NCBI GenBank assembly: GCA_038207585.1
Contig: JBBQZP010000001.1
Coordinates: forward strand, 248,001-312,000
DNA: 64,000 nt
From: JBBQZP01 sp038207585
Lineage (GTDB): Bacteria; Pseudomonadota; Alphaproteobacteria; Rhodobacterales; Rhodobacteraceae
Direction: 5' to 3'
The notes under the pieces were generated by a model, which made no database searches, had not been told where the DNA came from, and saw nothing but the letters and a program-made list of their open reading frames with translations. The position numbers and the translations under genes are program-made. This document shows, piece after piece, positions 1-8,999 of this stretch; within the stretch, counting starts at the first letter, position 1; the number at the start of each line of letters is the position of its first letter.

Positions 1-2
1 CG

Positions 3-749
3 GTCGCCGGGGTGATCTCGATCTGCAATGTGACGCTGGCGGTCTATCCGATGGAGGGACCGGGCGGCGCTGTGTTGTCTGTGCTGTTGTGCATGGCGAT
101 CGGCGCTGTTGTCGGGGCGGTGAATGGCGTGCTGGTGGCCGGATTGCGGATGCAATCCATCGCGGCGACGCTGGCCACGATGATCATTTGTCAGGGCATT
201 GCACTGGTCATCCTGAAAGCGCCGGGGGGGTCTGTTTCCAACTGGATTGCCGATGAAATGACCGGCCGCCTGTGGGGGATCGTTCCGGTATCGGGCCTTA
301 TGGTCGCGGTTGTGGTGGGGGTGTGGCTGGTGATCCGCCGCACCAATTTCGGGCTGGCGCTTTATGCCATCGGTGCAGACGAGCAATCGGCCACCCTGTC
401 GGGGATCAACAGCGCCCGCGTCCGGTTCTTAACCTTCGTGCTGGCGGGGTCCGTCTACGGACTTGCGGGCTTTATGCTCAGCGCCCAGACAGCGACCGGG
501 AATCCCACGTCGGGCACGCCGCTGCTGATGCTGTCGTTTGCGGCGGTGGCGCTTGGTGGCACGTCGCTGTCGGGCGGGCGGGGCGGGCTGTTCGCCTCTG
601 TCATGGGTGCGGCCTTGCTGATGCTGCTGCAAAAGGTGCTGTTTTCAAGCGGCGTTTCATCGTTTTACACCGGCATGTTTCAGGGCGTTGCTCTGATCCT
701 TGCGGTGGTGTTCAGCGGCTTTCTGACCCGGATCGGACAGGCGAAATGA
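3..749 (+). CDS. Sugar ABC transporter permease, RbsC family (5' end outside window)
   Basis: Inner-membrane permease of a carbohydrate ABC importer of the ribose/autoinducer-2 type. The reading frame is open to the left edge, and the first visible residues (VAGVISICNVTLAV) match the region just after the family's usual GGIDLS motif, so the gene begins upstream; a GTG at 12 is internal. About 248 residues are visible, almost all hydrophobic segments, with the family's ALYAIGADEQSATLSGI loop and the LGGTSLSGGRGG motif near the C terminus. It overlaps the next permease gene by 4 bases (ATGA), so the two are translationally coupled and probably form a heterodimer. The matching ATPase should lie to the left of the window. 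The substrate is unknown. Confidence 0.9.
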   Translation, partial: VAGVISICNVTLAVYPMEGPGGAVLSVLLCMAIGAVVGAVNGVLVAGLRMQSIAATLATMIICQGIALVILKAPGGSVSNWIADEMTGRLWGIVPVSGLMVAVVVGVWLVIRRTNFGLALYAIGADEQSATLSGINSARVRFLTFVLAGSVYGLAGFMLSAQTATGNPTSGTPLLMLSFAAVALGGTSLSGGRGGLFASVMGAALLMLLQKVLFSSGVSSFYTGMFQGVALILAVVFSGFLTRIGQAK

Positions 750-1765
750 CCAACCCGGCCGTCAAGACCAAAGACGATTTTGCCCAGCCCGGCGATACCC
801 GCACCTCGGCCCGGATCAGCCGCGATACGATCAGTGCGGCATCGGTGGCCGTGCTGTGCGTGGTGTTGTTGCTGAGCAGCCGGTTTGTCAGCCCGGCCCT
901 TGGGTCGTGGTCGCAGGTCGAAACCGTTCTGGTGCTTGGGTTCTTTCTGGTCGTGCTGTCGTATGGGCAGGGGCTGGTGATCCTGTCGGGCGGGCTGGAT
1001 CTTTCCTTGCCAGCCACGATCACGCTGGGCGGAATTCTGGCGACAAGCTGGGTGGGTGCCACCGATCCGGGCGCATGGTATCTGCTGCCGGTGGTCCTTG
1101 CGGCTTGCGGACTGGTCGGGTTGGTGTCGGGTATCGGCATTGTCTGGCTGCGGGTGCCACCGTTCATCATGACGATGGCGATGTCGATCATCGTGGCCTC
1201 GGCACTGCTGGGATATACCAGCGGCACGCCGCGCGGGGCCGCACCCGATGCAGCGGTCGCCCTGATGAAGACCCAGGTCTTTGGCTGGCCGCTGCCGGTG
1301 ATCGTGCTGATCGGTTTTGTAGCCCTTGGCTGGGTGTTCCAAAGCCGGTCGATCTATGGCCGCTATCTCTATGCCATTGGCACAAACCTTGACGCTGCAC
1401 GCATTGCGGGCGTGCCGGTCACAGCCATGCAGATCCTGCCCTATGTGATCAGTGCTGTGTGCGCAGGGTTCGTGGGCATCGCGCTTGTCGGGTATTCAAG
1501 CGGTGCCACGCTGCGCATGGGCGACGACTATCTGTTGCCGTCTATCGCTGCGGTCGTGATCGGTGGATCGTCGATCCTGGGCGGACGCGGCACCAATCTT
1601 GGAACGGTGGGTGGGGCAATCCTGCTGACCGCCTTGGGCACGATCATCTCTGCCCTCGGTCTTGAATTCGGGCTTCGAACGGTCATCGAAGGTTCGATCG
1701 TGCTTATCGCGCTGCTTTTGCTGCGCGAAGAGCTTTTTCAGAAACTGCGCAGCCTGTGGCGCTGA
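746..1765 (+). CDS. Sugar ABC transporter permease, RbsC family
   Basis: Second inner-membrane permease of the same importer, 339 residues, normal length for the family. The start is the ATG overlapping the stop of the previous gene; a longer upstream open frame lies inside that gene and is rejected. After a polar N terminus of about 35 residues there are 8 to 10 hydrophobic segments. It carries the signature ILSGGLDLSLPATITLGG (around residue 80), the loop YLYAIGTNLDAARIAGV and the late IGGSSILGGRG motif. A 45-base gap with a purine-rich ribosome site leads to the binding-protein gene. Two permeases plus a periplasmic binding protein is the LsrCD/YtfT-YjfF-like arrangement. Confidence 0.92.
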   Translation: MTNPAVKTKDDFAQPGDTRTSARISRDTISAASVAVLCVVLLLSSRFVSPALGSWSQVETVLVLGFFLVVLSYGQGLVILSGGLDLSLPATITLGGILATSWVGATDPGAWYLLPVVLAACGLVGLVSGIGIVWLRVPPFIMTMAMSIIVASALLGYTSGTPRGAAPDAAVALMKTQVFGWPLPVIVLIGFVALGWVFQSRSIYGRYLYAIGTNLDAARIAGVPVTAMQILPYVISAVCAGFVGIALVGYSSGATLRMGDDYLLPSIAAVVIGGSSILGGRGTNLGTVGGAILLTALGTIISALGLEFGLRTVIEGSIVLIALLLLREELFQKLRSLWR

Positions 1766-1810
1766 CCAACACCACCCACAGGAAAACACAAACGGAGGAG
1801 GAGACTACAA

Positions 1811-3031
1811 ATGCAACTCAACTGGCTGAAAAATACGGTCGCTCTGGCGGCACTGGTGGGAACAAGTCTGGTCTGGGGAACCCAGGTTGACGCTCAGGAT
1901 GGCAAGAAATTCAAGGTCTACCTGAGCCTCAGCTATTCGGGCAACGCCTGGCAGTCCGAGGCCGCGAACATCGTCAAGGCTTTGGCGGCAACCGCGCCCT
2001 ATGACCAGCAGGTCGAACTGATCGAGAACATTTCCGGCACCGATCCGCAGGCCCAGATTTCGGCATATGAAAGCATGATCGACGCCGGCGCGGACGCCAT
2101 CATCAGCTTTCCGATCTCGTCCACCGCGCTGAACCGGACCATCAAGCGCGGCTGCGAAGAGGGTGTGCTGTTCTTTATGTATGACGGCACCGTGACCGAG
2201 GATTGCGCCTATAACGTCAGCTTCCTGTCGGGTGGCTTTGGTGAGAATACCGCGCAGGCGCTGGTCAACGAACTGGGCGGCAAGGGCAAGATCTTCCTGT
2301 CGCGCGGCGTTCCCGGTAACTCGGTTGACCAGCGGCATACTGATGGTGCGATGTCGGTGTTCAACAAATATCCCGGCATCGAGATTGTGGCCGAATACTA
2401 TTCCTTCTGGGATGACCGCACGACCCAGCAGGAAACCGCCAAGGCACTGGCCGCCCACCCCGATGTTCAGGGTGTCTGGGCGCAGGCCGGTGAATACGGC
2501 GTCATTCAGGCTCTGCTGGATGCAAACCACCCTCTGCTTCCGATGACAGGGGAAAACTCGGCCGGCTTCCGTCGTGCGCTGGCCGACCCCGAGATGCAGG
2601 CCAAGGGTCTGCGCGGCGTTTCGTCCGGGTCGGGCCCGGCGCAATCCGGCTATGCGTTCAAGCTGGCGATGGAGATTCTGACCGGCCAGCGTGAACTGGC
2701 GCCGCAGAACATCGAATATCCGCTGCCGTGGGTTCCCGCGTCAGAGGTCAAGATGTGCGAAGGTGATACTTACACCGACGGCTGCAACGTGTTCCCGGAA
2801 TCAAAGGTGCCGTCGTCGTTTGTCAGCGAAGTGTTGAACCCGGTTCTCTTGCCCGAGATCAACGTTGAATCCGCGCTGAACGGCACGCCGGTTCCGGGCG
2901 CCACGATTCAACCCCTACCCGCCGACGCCGTTGTGACCGCCAACAATGAGCCCGGCATCAACTGCGACCCATGCGAGGCAGCGCCGGACCTGTACAAACT
3001 GACCAAGGTCGAGGCGACGGTTCAGCCGTAA
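1811..3031 (+). CDS. Periplasmic sugar-binding protein of the ABC importer
   Basis: Solute-binding protein of 406 residues delivering substrate to the two upstream permeases. It has a Sec signal peptide (positively charged start, hydrophobic stretch, likely cleavage after VDA near residue 29) followed by a type I periplasmic-binding fold: KVYLSLSYSGNAWQSEAA at the first strand and ADAIISFPISSTALNRTI at the usual substrate-contact region. Cysteines occur in pairs (for example near the C terminus, CEGDTYTDGC and CDPC), consistent with periplasmic disulfides. The start follows a GGAGGAGGAG ribosome site. A strong hairpin follows the stop, so this is probably the last gene of the importer transcript. 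Substrate unknown; a sugar or sugar acid is likely from the neighbouring genes. Confidence 0.9.
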   Translation: MQLNWLKNTVALAALVGTSLVWGTQVDAQDGKKFKVYLSLSYSGNAWQSEAANIVKALAATAPYDQQVELIENISGTDPQAQISAYESMIDAGADAIISFPISSTALNRTIKRGCEEGVLFFMYDGTVTEDCAYNVSFLSGGFGENTAQALVNELGGKGKIFLSRGVPGNSVDQRHTDGAMSVFNKYPGIEIVAEYYSFWDDRTTQQETAKALAAHPDVQGVWAQAGEYGVIQALLDANHPLLPMTGENSAGFRRALADPEMQAKGLRGVSSGSGPAQSGYAFKLAMEILTGQRELAPQNIEYPLPWVPASEVKMCEGDTYTDGCNVFPESKVPSSFVSEVLNPVLLPEINVESALNGTPVPGATIQPLPADAVVTANNEPGINCDPCEAAPDLYKLTKVEATVQP

Positions 3032-3043
3032 CCCCTGCCCCTT

Positions 3044-3080
3044 GGGTTGCCCGACCAATACTTCCCCGGTCGGGCAACCC
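3044..3080 (+). terminator. Strong hairpin, probable terminator or attenuator
   Basis: A perfect 13-bp inverted repeat (GGGTTGCCCGACC and its complement) with an 11-base loop lies 12 bases after the binding-protein stop and is followed by GTTT. The T tract is short, so it may terminate partially and also protect the upstream mRNA, leaving the binding protein in excess over the downstream LacI regulator and enzymes. Confidence 0.75.
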
Positions 3081-3167
3081 GTTTGCTGGCATGCCGGCAG
3101 ACCATTTCTGATCCACCGCATCGCGGCTTTTGGCGCCCGTTCAACCAGATGTCGCAGGAGAGGCCCC

Positions 3168-4214
3168 ATGAACGTCGACAAGTCAGCATCACGAGGCAGA
3201 GTGACGGTCAAGGATCTTGCCCGCGATCTGGGCATGTCGGTGTCGACCGTATCGCGCGCCTTTTATCCCGATGCCGTCATCGCCTCAGACACCCGAAAGA
3301 CGGTGCTGGAACATGCGGCCCGCATCGGTTACCGGCCCAATCCGTTCGCGCAAAGCCTGATCACCAAGAAAAGCCAGATTGCGGGCATGGTTGTATCCGA
3401 CCTGACCAATCCGTTCTATCCCGAAGTTATGACCCGCCTGACCGCGTTGCTGCAAAAGGCGGGCATCAACCTGATGCTTGCCGCCGCCGATCACCCCGAC
3501 AAGATAGACGAGGCCGTCGAGTTGCTGCTGACCTATCGGCCTGACCTGATGATCGTGCTGGCCACAAACCTGAACTCACACGCCCGCGAAAAATGCGAGG
3601 CGGCGGGCGCGCCGGTGATCTTCTTCAACCGCCTGTCCGCCGATGGTCTGGGCTTTGGCGTATCTTGTGACAATATCGAGGGCGGACGGCGGGCGGCCGA
3701 TCATCTGATCGACCGTGGCCACCGCGCGCTGGCCTATGTATCGGCCTTTCCCGGCGCATCTACCAATGTCGAACGGCAGCGCGGCTTTTGTGAACGCGCC
3801 GTGGAACGCGGCCTTGCTGCGCCGCAGATCATCGAGGCGGGACTGTTCGCCTATGAAGCGGCCTATAGCGCCGGTCTGGGATTGATGGCCCTGCCCGTCA
3901 GGCCGGACGGGGTCTTTTGCGCCAATGACATTGTTGCCATCGGCTTCATCGAAGCGCTGCGCGAGGGCTTGGGTATCGACGTTCCGGGGGATGTTTCCGT
4001 GATCGGATATGACGATATCGCCATGGCAAGCTGGCCCTCGCACCGCCTGACGACTATCGCGCAACCGCTGGACGAGATGATGGCGGCCACCGTTGCCCTT
4101 GCGCGTGATCTGACCGCCGAACGCCAGATCACGCAGCGCATCCTGCGTGTTCCGCCGGGCGACCTTGTCGAACGCAGCACCGTGCGTGACCGCCGCAGTG
4201 GAGACATCAGATGA
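3168..4214 (+). CDS. LacI-family transcriptional regulator
   Basis: DNA-binding repressor of 348 residues. The N-terminal helix-turn-helix and hinge are clear (VTVKDLARDLGMSVSTVSRAF, residues about 12-32, then IGYRPNPFAQSL), followed by a periplasmic-binding-protein-like effector domain beginning IAGMVVSDLTNPFYPEV and containing the late motifs DGVFCANDIVAIG and VSVIGYDDIAMASWPSHRLTTI. The ATG at 3168 with a GGAGAGG site was chosen because the frame upstream crosses the terminator hairpin. It lies between the importer and the catabolic genes and overlaps the next gene by 4 bases, so it probably controls this cluster; the operator is likely left of the window. Confidence 0.93.
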   Translation: MNVDKSASRGRVTVKDLARDLGMSVSTVSRAFYPDAVIASDTRKTVLEHAARIGYRPNPFAQSLITKKSQIAGMVVSDLTNPFYPEVMTRLTALLQKAGINLMLAAADHPDKIDEAVELLLTYRPDLMIVLATNLNSHAREKCEAAGAPVIFFNRLSADGLGFGVSCDNIEGGRRAADHLIDRGHRALAYVSAFPGASTNVERQRGFCERAVERGLAAPQIIEAGLFAYEAAYSAGLGLMALPVRPDGVFCANDIVAIGFIEALREGLGIDVPGDVSVIGYDDIAMASWPSHRLTTIAQPLDEMMAATVALARDLTAERQITQRILRVPPGDLVERSTVRDRRSGDIR

Positions 4215-4792
4215 CAGACCTTGATCTTTTCACCCGGCTGGCGGCAACCCACAAACCCGACTGCATGTTGTCGCTGGAAGGTCCACTGCCAGAACCCGTT
4301 CCCGACCCGGAAAGCATGGCCCGCACGCTTGGGTCTGACGCAGTTGCGCTTTATGCGCAGGCCTGCAAACCGATCTATGAGGATTTGCGCCGGGTTATCG
4401 GACAACTGGCGGGTTTGCTGATCCTGGCCCGGCTTACCGCACGGACCGAAATGGCCGATCTGCCGGAGCTGCAACAATGCCGCGCGCGATGGGACGATGC
4501 CACACAGCGTCTTGCCGCGTTGCAGGCCCCAACGGGTTTGCAGGCGCACAAGGTGCAACTGGGCAACGCCCATTCCTTCAGCGGGCTTGTTCTGAACGGG
4601 ATCGGGGCGCTGCGACCCTCGGGCGATAAAGTCCCGCAGCTTGACCTGATGTCGGTTCAGATAAAGCGGGCCTATGCGCATCTGGACGTGGCCAGTTCGA
4701 CCAAAGCCGGGTTGCAGATGGTCGACTTCACGCATGCCTGCTGTGCCTGCGCTCAGCCTACACACGGACCAAACGCAAAAAACCAAGCCTGA
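4211..4792 (+). CDS. Unknown 193-residue protein in a sugar-catabolic operon
   Basis: I do not recognise this family. The frame starts at an ATGA overlap with the LacI gene and ends 12 bases before the next gene, so it is embedded in the operon and its codon use looks like that of its neighbours. The protein has no signal peptide or membrane segment and is probably mostly helical (residues about 30-110 rich in Ala, Leu, Arg and Gln). The C-terminal part holds a Cys-rich patch, HACCACAQ, at about residues 176-183, which could bind a metal. No catalytic motif was identified. A small cytoplasmic helper or metal-binding protein is possible, but nothing shows it directly. Confidence 0.7.
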   Translation: MTDLDLFTRLAATHKPDCMLSLEGPLPEPVPDPESMARTLGSDAVALYAQACKPIYEDLRRVIGQLAGLLILARLTARTEMADLPELQQCRARWDDATQRLAALQAPTGLQAHKVQLGNAHSFSGLVLNGIGALRPSGDKVPQLDLMSVQIKRAYAHLDVASSTKAGLQMVDFTHACCACAQPTHGPNAKNQA

Positions 4793-4804
4793 TGGGAGGA
4801 AACT

Positions 4805-5692
4805 ATGGCGGACTATTCGATCTGGGTGCTGGAATACGCCTATGTCAGCCAATATCACAAAAGCGGCGTGCTTTATGGCGCGCACAATCAGGGCTATGTG
4901 AAGCTGCCCTATTGTTACGTTGTGATCAAAAGCAAAGACCATGTGGCGATGGTCGATGTGGGCTACAATGACAAAGCCTATGGCAAGGTTCTGGGTGACC
5001 GTTTCGGCGTTGAAAACTGGCGTGACCCCAAGGCCGTACTGGCCGAAATCGGCTTGAAGCCAGAGGATGTTGATACCTGCTTCATCAGCCACGCGCACTT
5101 TGACCATTTCGGCAATGTCGAGGATTTCCCGAAAGCCAAGTTCTACATTCAGGAACGTGAGATCTCGAAATGGGTCTGGGCGATGTCGCTTCCCGACCGG
5201 ATGCGCTGGATGATGGTGGCGGTTGACCCCGGCGATATCGTGCGCGGCGTCGGGCTGGCTGCCGAAAAACGGCTGGTGACGGTGGATGGTGCGATGGAAA
5301 ACGTCCTACCCGGCATTGATCTGCATGCCGCCCCCGATAGTCACACCTGGGGCTCGATGTGGGTTACCGTGCGCAATGATGGCAAAAATCCGTCGCAGGA
5401 TACCTGGGTGTTGGCCGGCGATCTGGTCTATCAGTTCTCCAACCTCAGCAATTCGGGGGCGGTCGTGGATGTCGATACCATGTACACGCCCGTCGGCCTT
5501 GCCGTCGGCAGCCAGACCAATCTGATCCTCGCGACCGAGGAAATGATGAGCCAGACCGGGTATGAGGCACGCCGGGTGATCCCGATCCATGAAGAAGGGC
5601 TGCGCGATGCCTTTGCGTCGCGAATCACGAAAGACGGACTGCGGATCAGCGAAATATGTCTCGCCGATGGCGAGGCATCAAAGGTGGCATGA
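4805..5692 (+). CDS. Metallo-beta-lactamase-fold hydrolase (lactonase-like)
   Basis: Metal-dependent hydrolase of 295 residues, a length close to N-acyl-homoserine lactonases (AttM/AiiA-like). The zinc motif HxHxDH is present as HAHFDHFGN at residues about 97-105, a further His sits in DSHTWGSM, and an Asp ligand in LAGDLVY. A GGAGG site precedes the ATG. In this setting, between a sugar importer and several dehydrogenases, cleavage of a sugar lactone produced by a neighbouring dehydrogenase is at least as likely as quorum quenching. The substrate is inferred only from context. It overlaps the next gene by 4 bases. Confidence 0.85.
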   Translation: MADYSIWVLEYAYVSQYHKSGVLYGAHNQGYVKLPYCYVVIKSKDHVAMVDVGYNDKAYGKVLGDRFGVENWRDPKAVLAEIGLKPEDVDTCFISHAHFDHFGNVEDFPKAKFYIQEREISKWVWAMSLPDRMRWMMVAVDPGDIVRGVGLAAEKRLVTVDGAMENVLPGIDLHAAPDSHTWGSMWVTVRNDGKNPSQDTWVLAGDLVYQFSNLSNSGAVVDVDTMYTPVGLAVGSQTNLILATEEMMSQTGYEARRVIPIHEEGLRDAFASRITKDGLRISEICLADGEASKVA

Positions 5693-6633
5693 TGACAAAC
5701 AAGCGCCCGGTTGCCATTGTTGGTGCAGGTCTGGTCGGGTCCGGCTGGGCGCTTGTCTTTGCCCGCGCCGGGTATCAGGTCAATGCCTATGACCCTGTCG
5801 CCGGGGTGCGCGACAAGATTCTGCCATGGGCCAAAGACAGTCTGGCACAGCTGGAAAAGGCTGGTCTGGTGGATCAGACCGATGCCATTCTGGCCCGGAT
5901 CAGAGTGCATTCCGACCTTGCGCATGCGTTGGCGGATGCGTTCTACATTCAGGAGTCGGTGTTCGAGACGGTGGCGGCAAAGACCGAAGTCTGCCTGCAG
6001 ATCGACGCGCTGATGGCTGCAGATGCGGTGGTCGGTTCGTCGTCGTCGGGTATACCTGCGTCGTCGTTCACCGAAGGCTGCACCAACCGGGCGCAGTTTC
6101 TGATCGCGCATCCGGTGAACCCGCCGCACCTTGTGCCGGTTGTGGAAATGGTTCCGGCGCCTTGGACGGACCCCGCCGTGCTAGACCTTGCGGCAAAGCT
6201 GATGGCCGACGTAGATCAGGTTCCCGTCCGCCTGACACGCGAGATTGACGGCTTTGTCCTGAACCGCTTGCAGGGCGCACTGCTGAACGAGGCGTGGGCC
6301 TTGTATCAGGATGGGATCGCCAGTCTGGCAGATATTGATGCGACCATTTCGCAGGGGCTTGGCCTACGCTGGTCGTTCATGGGCCCGTTCGAGACGATTG
6401 ACCTGAATGCCCCCGGCGGGATCGAGGATTATGCCGCCCGCCTGCGCGGTCTTTATGCCGGGATGGCGCGCGTCCCGCCGCTGGGCCCGTGGTCGGATGC
6501 GCTGATCGCCAAGGCCACCGCAGAACGCCGTCTGGCCTTGCCCAAAGACGGGCTGGCGGACCGCCGGGCGTGGCGGGATGGCGTTCTGGGCCGTCTGATC
6601 GCGTTCAAGAAATCCAATCGCCTTGCAGACTAA
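5689..6633 (+). CDS. 3-hydroxyacyl-CoA dehydrogenase-like / L-gulonate 3-dehydrogenase-like enzyme
   Basis: NAD-dependent 3-hydroxy acid dehydrogenase of 314 residues. The Rossmann motif GAGLVGSG is at residues about 10-17. The middle contains HPVNPPHLVPVVE, typical of the HAD/lambda-crystallin (CRYL1) group, and the C-terminal helical domain contains LGLRWSFMGPFETIDLNAPGG, characteristic of L-gulonate 3-dehydrogenase and carnitine dehydrogenase relatives rather than beta-oxidation enzymes. Start is one of two consecutive ATG codons (5689 or 5692) overlapping the previous stop. With its neighbours it suggests oxidation of a sugar acid at C3. Exact substrate not determined. Confidence 0.87.
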   Translation: MMTNKRPVAIVGAGLVGSGWALVFARAGYQVNAYDPVAGVRDKILPWAKDSLAQLEKAGLVDQTDAILARIRVHSDLAHALADAFYIQESVFETVAAKTEVCLQIDALMAADAVVGSSSSGIPASSFTEGCTNRAQFLIAHPVNPPHLVPVVEMVPAPWTDPAVLDLAAKLMADVDQVPVRLTREIDGFVLNRLQGALLNEAWALYQDGIASLADIDATISQGLGLRWSFMGPFETIDLNAPGGIEDYAARLRGLYAGMARVPPLGPWSDALIAKATAERRLALPKDGLADRRAWRDGVLGRLIAFKKSNRLAD

Positions 6634-6685
6634 GGCCGTGCCTGCCCAATAAATGTTGACCAACTATCTGATCTATAAGGAAAGA

Positions 6686-7999
6686 ATGATGACCGTTACC
6701 TATCTGAAACACGGCAAGCCCGAGGCCGCGCGGTCCGAAGATGACACCAAGGTTCGTGGTTCGGTCGAGGCGATCTTGGCAGATATTGAAACCCGGGGCG
6801 ATGCTGCCCTGCACGAGTTGTCTGCAAAGTTCGACAACTATACGCCCCCCGCCTTTCGTCTGACCGATGGCGAGGTAGAGGCGCTGATGAACCGTGTGGC
6901 CCCCCGCGACATGGAAGATATCCGCTTTGCGCAAACTCAAGTGCGCAACTTTGCCAGCGCGCAACGCGCCGCGCTGCAGGATATCGAGATAGAGACGCTG
7001 CCGGGTATCATTCTGGGGCATCGCAACATTCCCGTTCAATCGGTCGGCTGCTACGTTCCCGGCGGCAAATTTCCCATGGTCGCCTCGGCGCATATGTCGG
7101 TGGTCACGGCATCGGTTGCGAAAGTTCCGCGCATCATTGCAGCCACGCCGCCCTTCAAGGGCGAACCCAATCCGGCGGTCATTGCGGCAATGAAGCTGGG
7201 CGGCGCACATGAGATTTATGTACTGGGCGGTATTCAGGCGATTGGCGCGATGGCGTTGGGGACCCAGACGATCAAGCCGGTGGATATGCTGGTCGGCCCC
7301 GGCAACGCCTATGTGGCCGAGGCCAAGCGACAGCTTTTTGGCCGAGTCGGGATTGATCTCTTTGCAGGGCCGACCGAAACCATGATCATCGCCGATGATA
7401 CCGTGGATGCCGAACTCTGTGCGACCGATCTTCTGGGTCAGGCCGAACATGGCTACAACTCACCCGCCGTTTTGCTGACAACCAGCCGCAAGCTGGCCGT
7501 GGCCACCATGGCCGAGGTTGAACGCCTGTTGACCATTCTGCCAACCGCCGACACCGCGCGCAAAAGCTGGCAGGACTACGGCGAGGTGATCGTCTGCGAT
7601 AGGCATGACGAGATGCTGATGATGGCCAACGACATCGCGTCCGAACATGTGCAGGTCATGACCGACCGTGACGACTGGTATCTGGAAAACATGCACAGCT
7701 ATGGCGCGCTGTTTCTGGGTGCCCGGACCAATGTTGCGAACGGTGACAAGGTCATCGGAACCAACCACACATTGCCGACCAAAAAGGCCGGCCGCTATAC
7801 CGGCGGGCTTTGGGTCGGAAAGTTCCTCAAGACCCATAGCTATCAGCGGATCACGACGGATGAGGCCGCAACGATGATCGGCGCTTACGGCTCGCGGCTT
7901 TGCATGCTGGAAGGTTTCGTGGGCCATGCCGAACAATGCAATATCCGCGTGCGCCGCTATGGCAAACGCAATGTCCCTTACGGTGCGGCGGCGGAATGA
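6686..7999 (+). CDS. Histidinol-dehydrogenase-family enzyme, HpsN-like
   Basis: NAD- and zinc-dependent alcohol dehydrogenase of about 437 residues in the HisD superfamily. Conserved blocks are visible: [63 protein letters not shown] and [23 protein letters not shown]. The overall wording resembles roseobacter HpsN (sulfopropanediol 3-dehydrogenase) more than biosynthetic HisD, and no other his gene is nearby. The ATG at 6686 (or the adjacent one at 6689) follows AAGGA; an upstream ATG at 6653 lacks such a site. Like HpsN it may oxidise a terminal alcohol to a carboxylate in two steps. A sulfonate substrate is possible, but the sugar importer argues for a polyol or sugar acid. Confidence 0.88.
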   Translation: MMTVTYLKHGKPEAARSEDDTKVRGSVEAILADIETRGDAALHELSAKFDNYTPPAFRLTDGEVEALMNRVAPRDMEDIRFAQTQVRNFASAQRAALQDIEIETLPGIILGHRNIPVQSVGCYVPGGKFPMVASAHMSVVTASVAKVPRIIAATPPFKGEPNPAVIAAMKLGGAHEIYVLGGIQAIGAMALGTQTIKPVDMLVGPGNAYVAEAKRQLFGRVGIDLFAGPTETMIIADDTVDAELCATDLLGQAEHGYNSPAVLLTTSRKLAVATMAEVERLLTILPTADTARKSWQDYGEVIVCDRHDEMLMMANDIASEHVQVMTDRDDWYLENMHSYGALFLGARTNVANGDKVIGTNHTLPTKKAGRYTGGLWVGKFLKTHSYQRITTDEAATMIGAYGSRLCMLEGFVGHAEQCNIRVRRYGKRNVPYGAAAE

Positions 8000-8757
8000 G
8001 CGTTGGTGCGCCGAACTTCCGTCTGGATGGCAAGAGGGCGCTGGTCACGGGTGCAGGGCGCGGCATCGGCCTTGCCATAGCGCAGGCCTATGCGTGGTCC
8101 GGTGCCAGTGTCACCTTGTGTGCGCGAACGCGGTCTGAAGTCGAAGCCGAAGCCAAATCGCTGTGCGACGCAGGTCTGCAGGCCACGCCGCTTGTCGGTG
8201 ATGTGACCGATGTGGCGGGTTTTGCCGCACAGATCACAGCGCTTGCGCCCTTTGATATCTTTGTGAACAACGCGGGCACCAATCGGCCCAAGCCGTTGGC
8301 CACAGTGACAGAAGACGACTATGACGCGGTCCTTGGCCTGAACCTGAAGGCGGCGGTCTTTGCGGCAAAGGTTGTCACCGCCGGAATGGTGGCCGCAGGT
8401 CGTGGGGGAAGCGTGATCAACATGTCCTCGCAGATGGGTCATGTCGGCGGTGCCAATCGGACCCTCTACTGTGCCTCCAAATGGGCGCTGGAGGGTTTTA
8501 CCAAGGCTCTGGCCATCGAACTGGGTGGCCATCAGATCCGCGTCAACACGATCTGCCCGACCTTCATCGAAACCGAGATGACAAAGGGCTATATCAACGA
8601 TCCTGGGTTTCGGTCAGCCATCTTGTCCAAGATAAAACTGGGCCGGCTTGGAACGGTTGATGATATTGTCGGCGCTGCGGTGTTTCTGGCATCCGATGCC
8701 TCCAGCCTGATGACGGGAAGTTCCGTGATGCTGGATGGTGGGTGGACGGCCGAATAG
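7996..8757 (+). CDS. Short-chain dehydrogenase/reductase
   Basis: Classical SDR of 253 residues. The cofactor motif TGAGRGIG lies at about residues 18-25, NNAGTN follows near residue 90, the catalytic YCASK is near residue 157 with the preceding Ser in NMSSQMG, and the end LDGGWTAE is typical. The start ATG overlaps the stop of the HpsN-like gene by 4 bases, so it is coupled to it; a longer frame reading from 7900 is not used. It probably oxidises or reduces a secondary alcohol of the same substrate. In the HpsNOP system of sulfonate degraders an SDR (HpsO) also partners HpsN, which is suggestive only. Confidence 0.88.
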   Translation: MSVGAPNFRLDGKRALVTGAGRGIGLAIAQAYAWSGASVTLCARTRSEVEAEAKSLCDAGLQATPLVGDVTDVAGFAAQITALAPFDIFVNNAGTNRPKPLATVTEDDYDAVLGLNLKAAVFAAKVVTAGMVAAGRGGSVINMSSQMGHVGGANRTLYCASKWALEGFTKALAIELGGHQIRVNTICPTFIETEMTKGYINDPGFRSAILSKIKLGRLGTVDDIVGAAVFLASDASSLMTGSSVMLDGGWTAE

Positions 8758-8999
8758 CACGCCGGGGTGATCGGTCGGCAAGCAGACCGCCTTTGTCCCT
8801 GCCGCCATCCGCACGACGGATGTCAGGCGGCCTGCGACGTTGGCCATCACAGCCAAGGACGCGAACAGACACCCCAGTTAGCCGGTAGCGGCCAGACGTC
8901 CTGACATCGCTTCGGTGTTGTCTTTCGGGGCGCGTGGCTCTGCGCTGGCTCAGACCAAAGTCTGTAGGTTCGCGGCAGAGGGGATGCTAAGACGCGGGC
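8758..8999. promoter_or_regulatory. Intergenic region before the two-component system
   Basis: About 240 bases separate the SDR from the histidine-kinase gene. No convincing open frame, terminator with T tract or clear promoter hexamers were identified; it probably contains the end of the upstream transcript and the kinase promoter. Confidence 0.3.
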
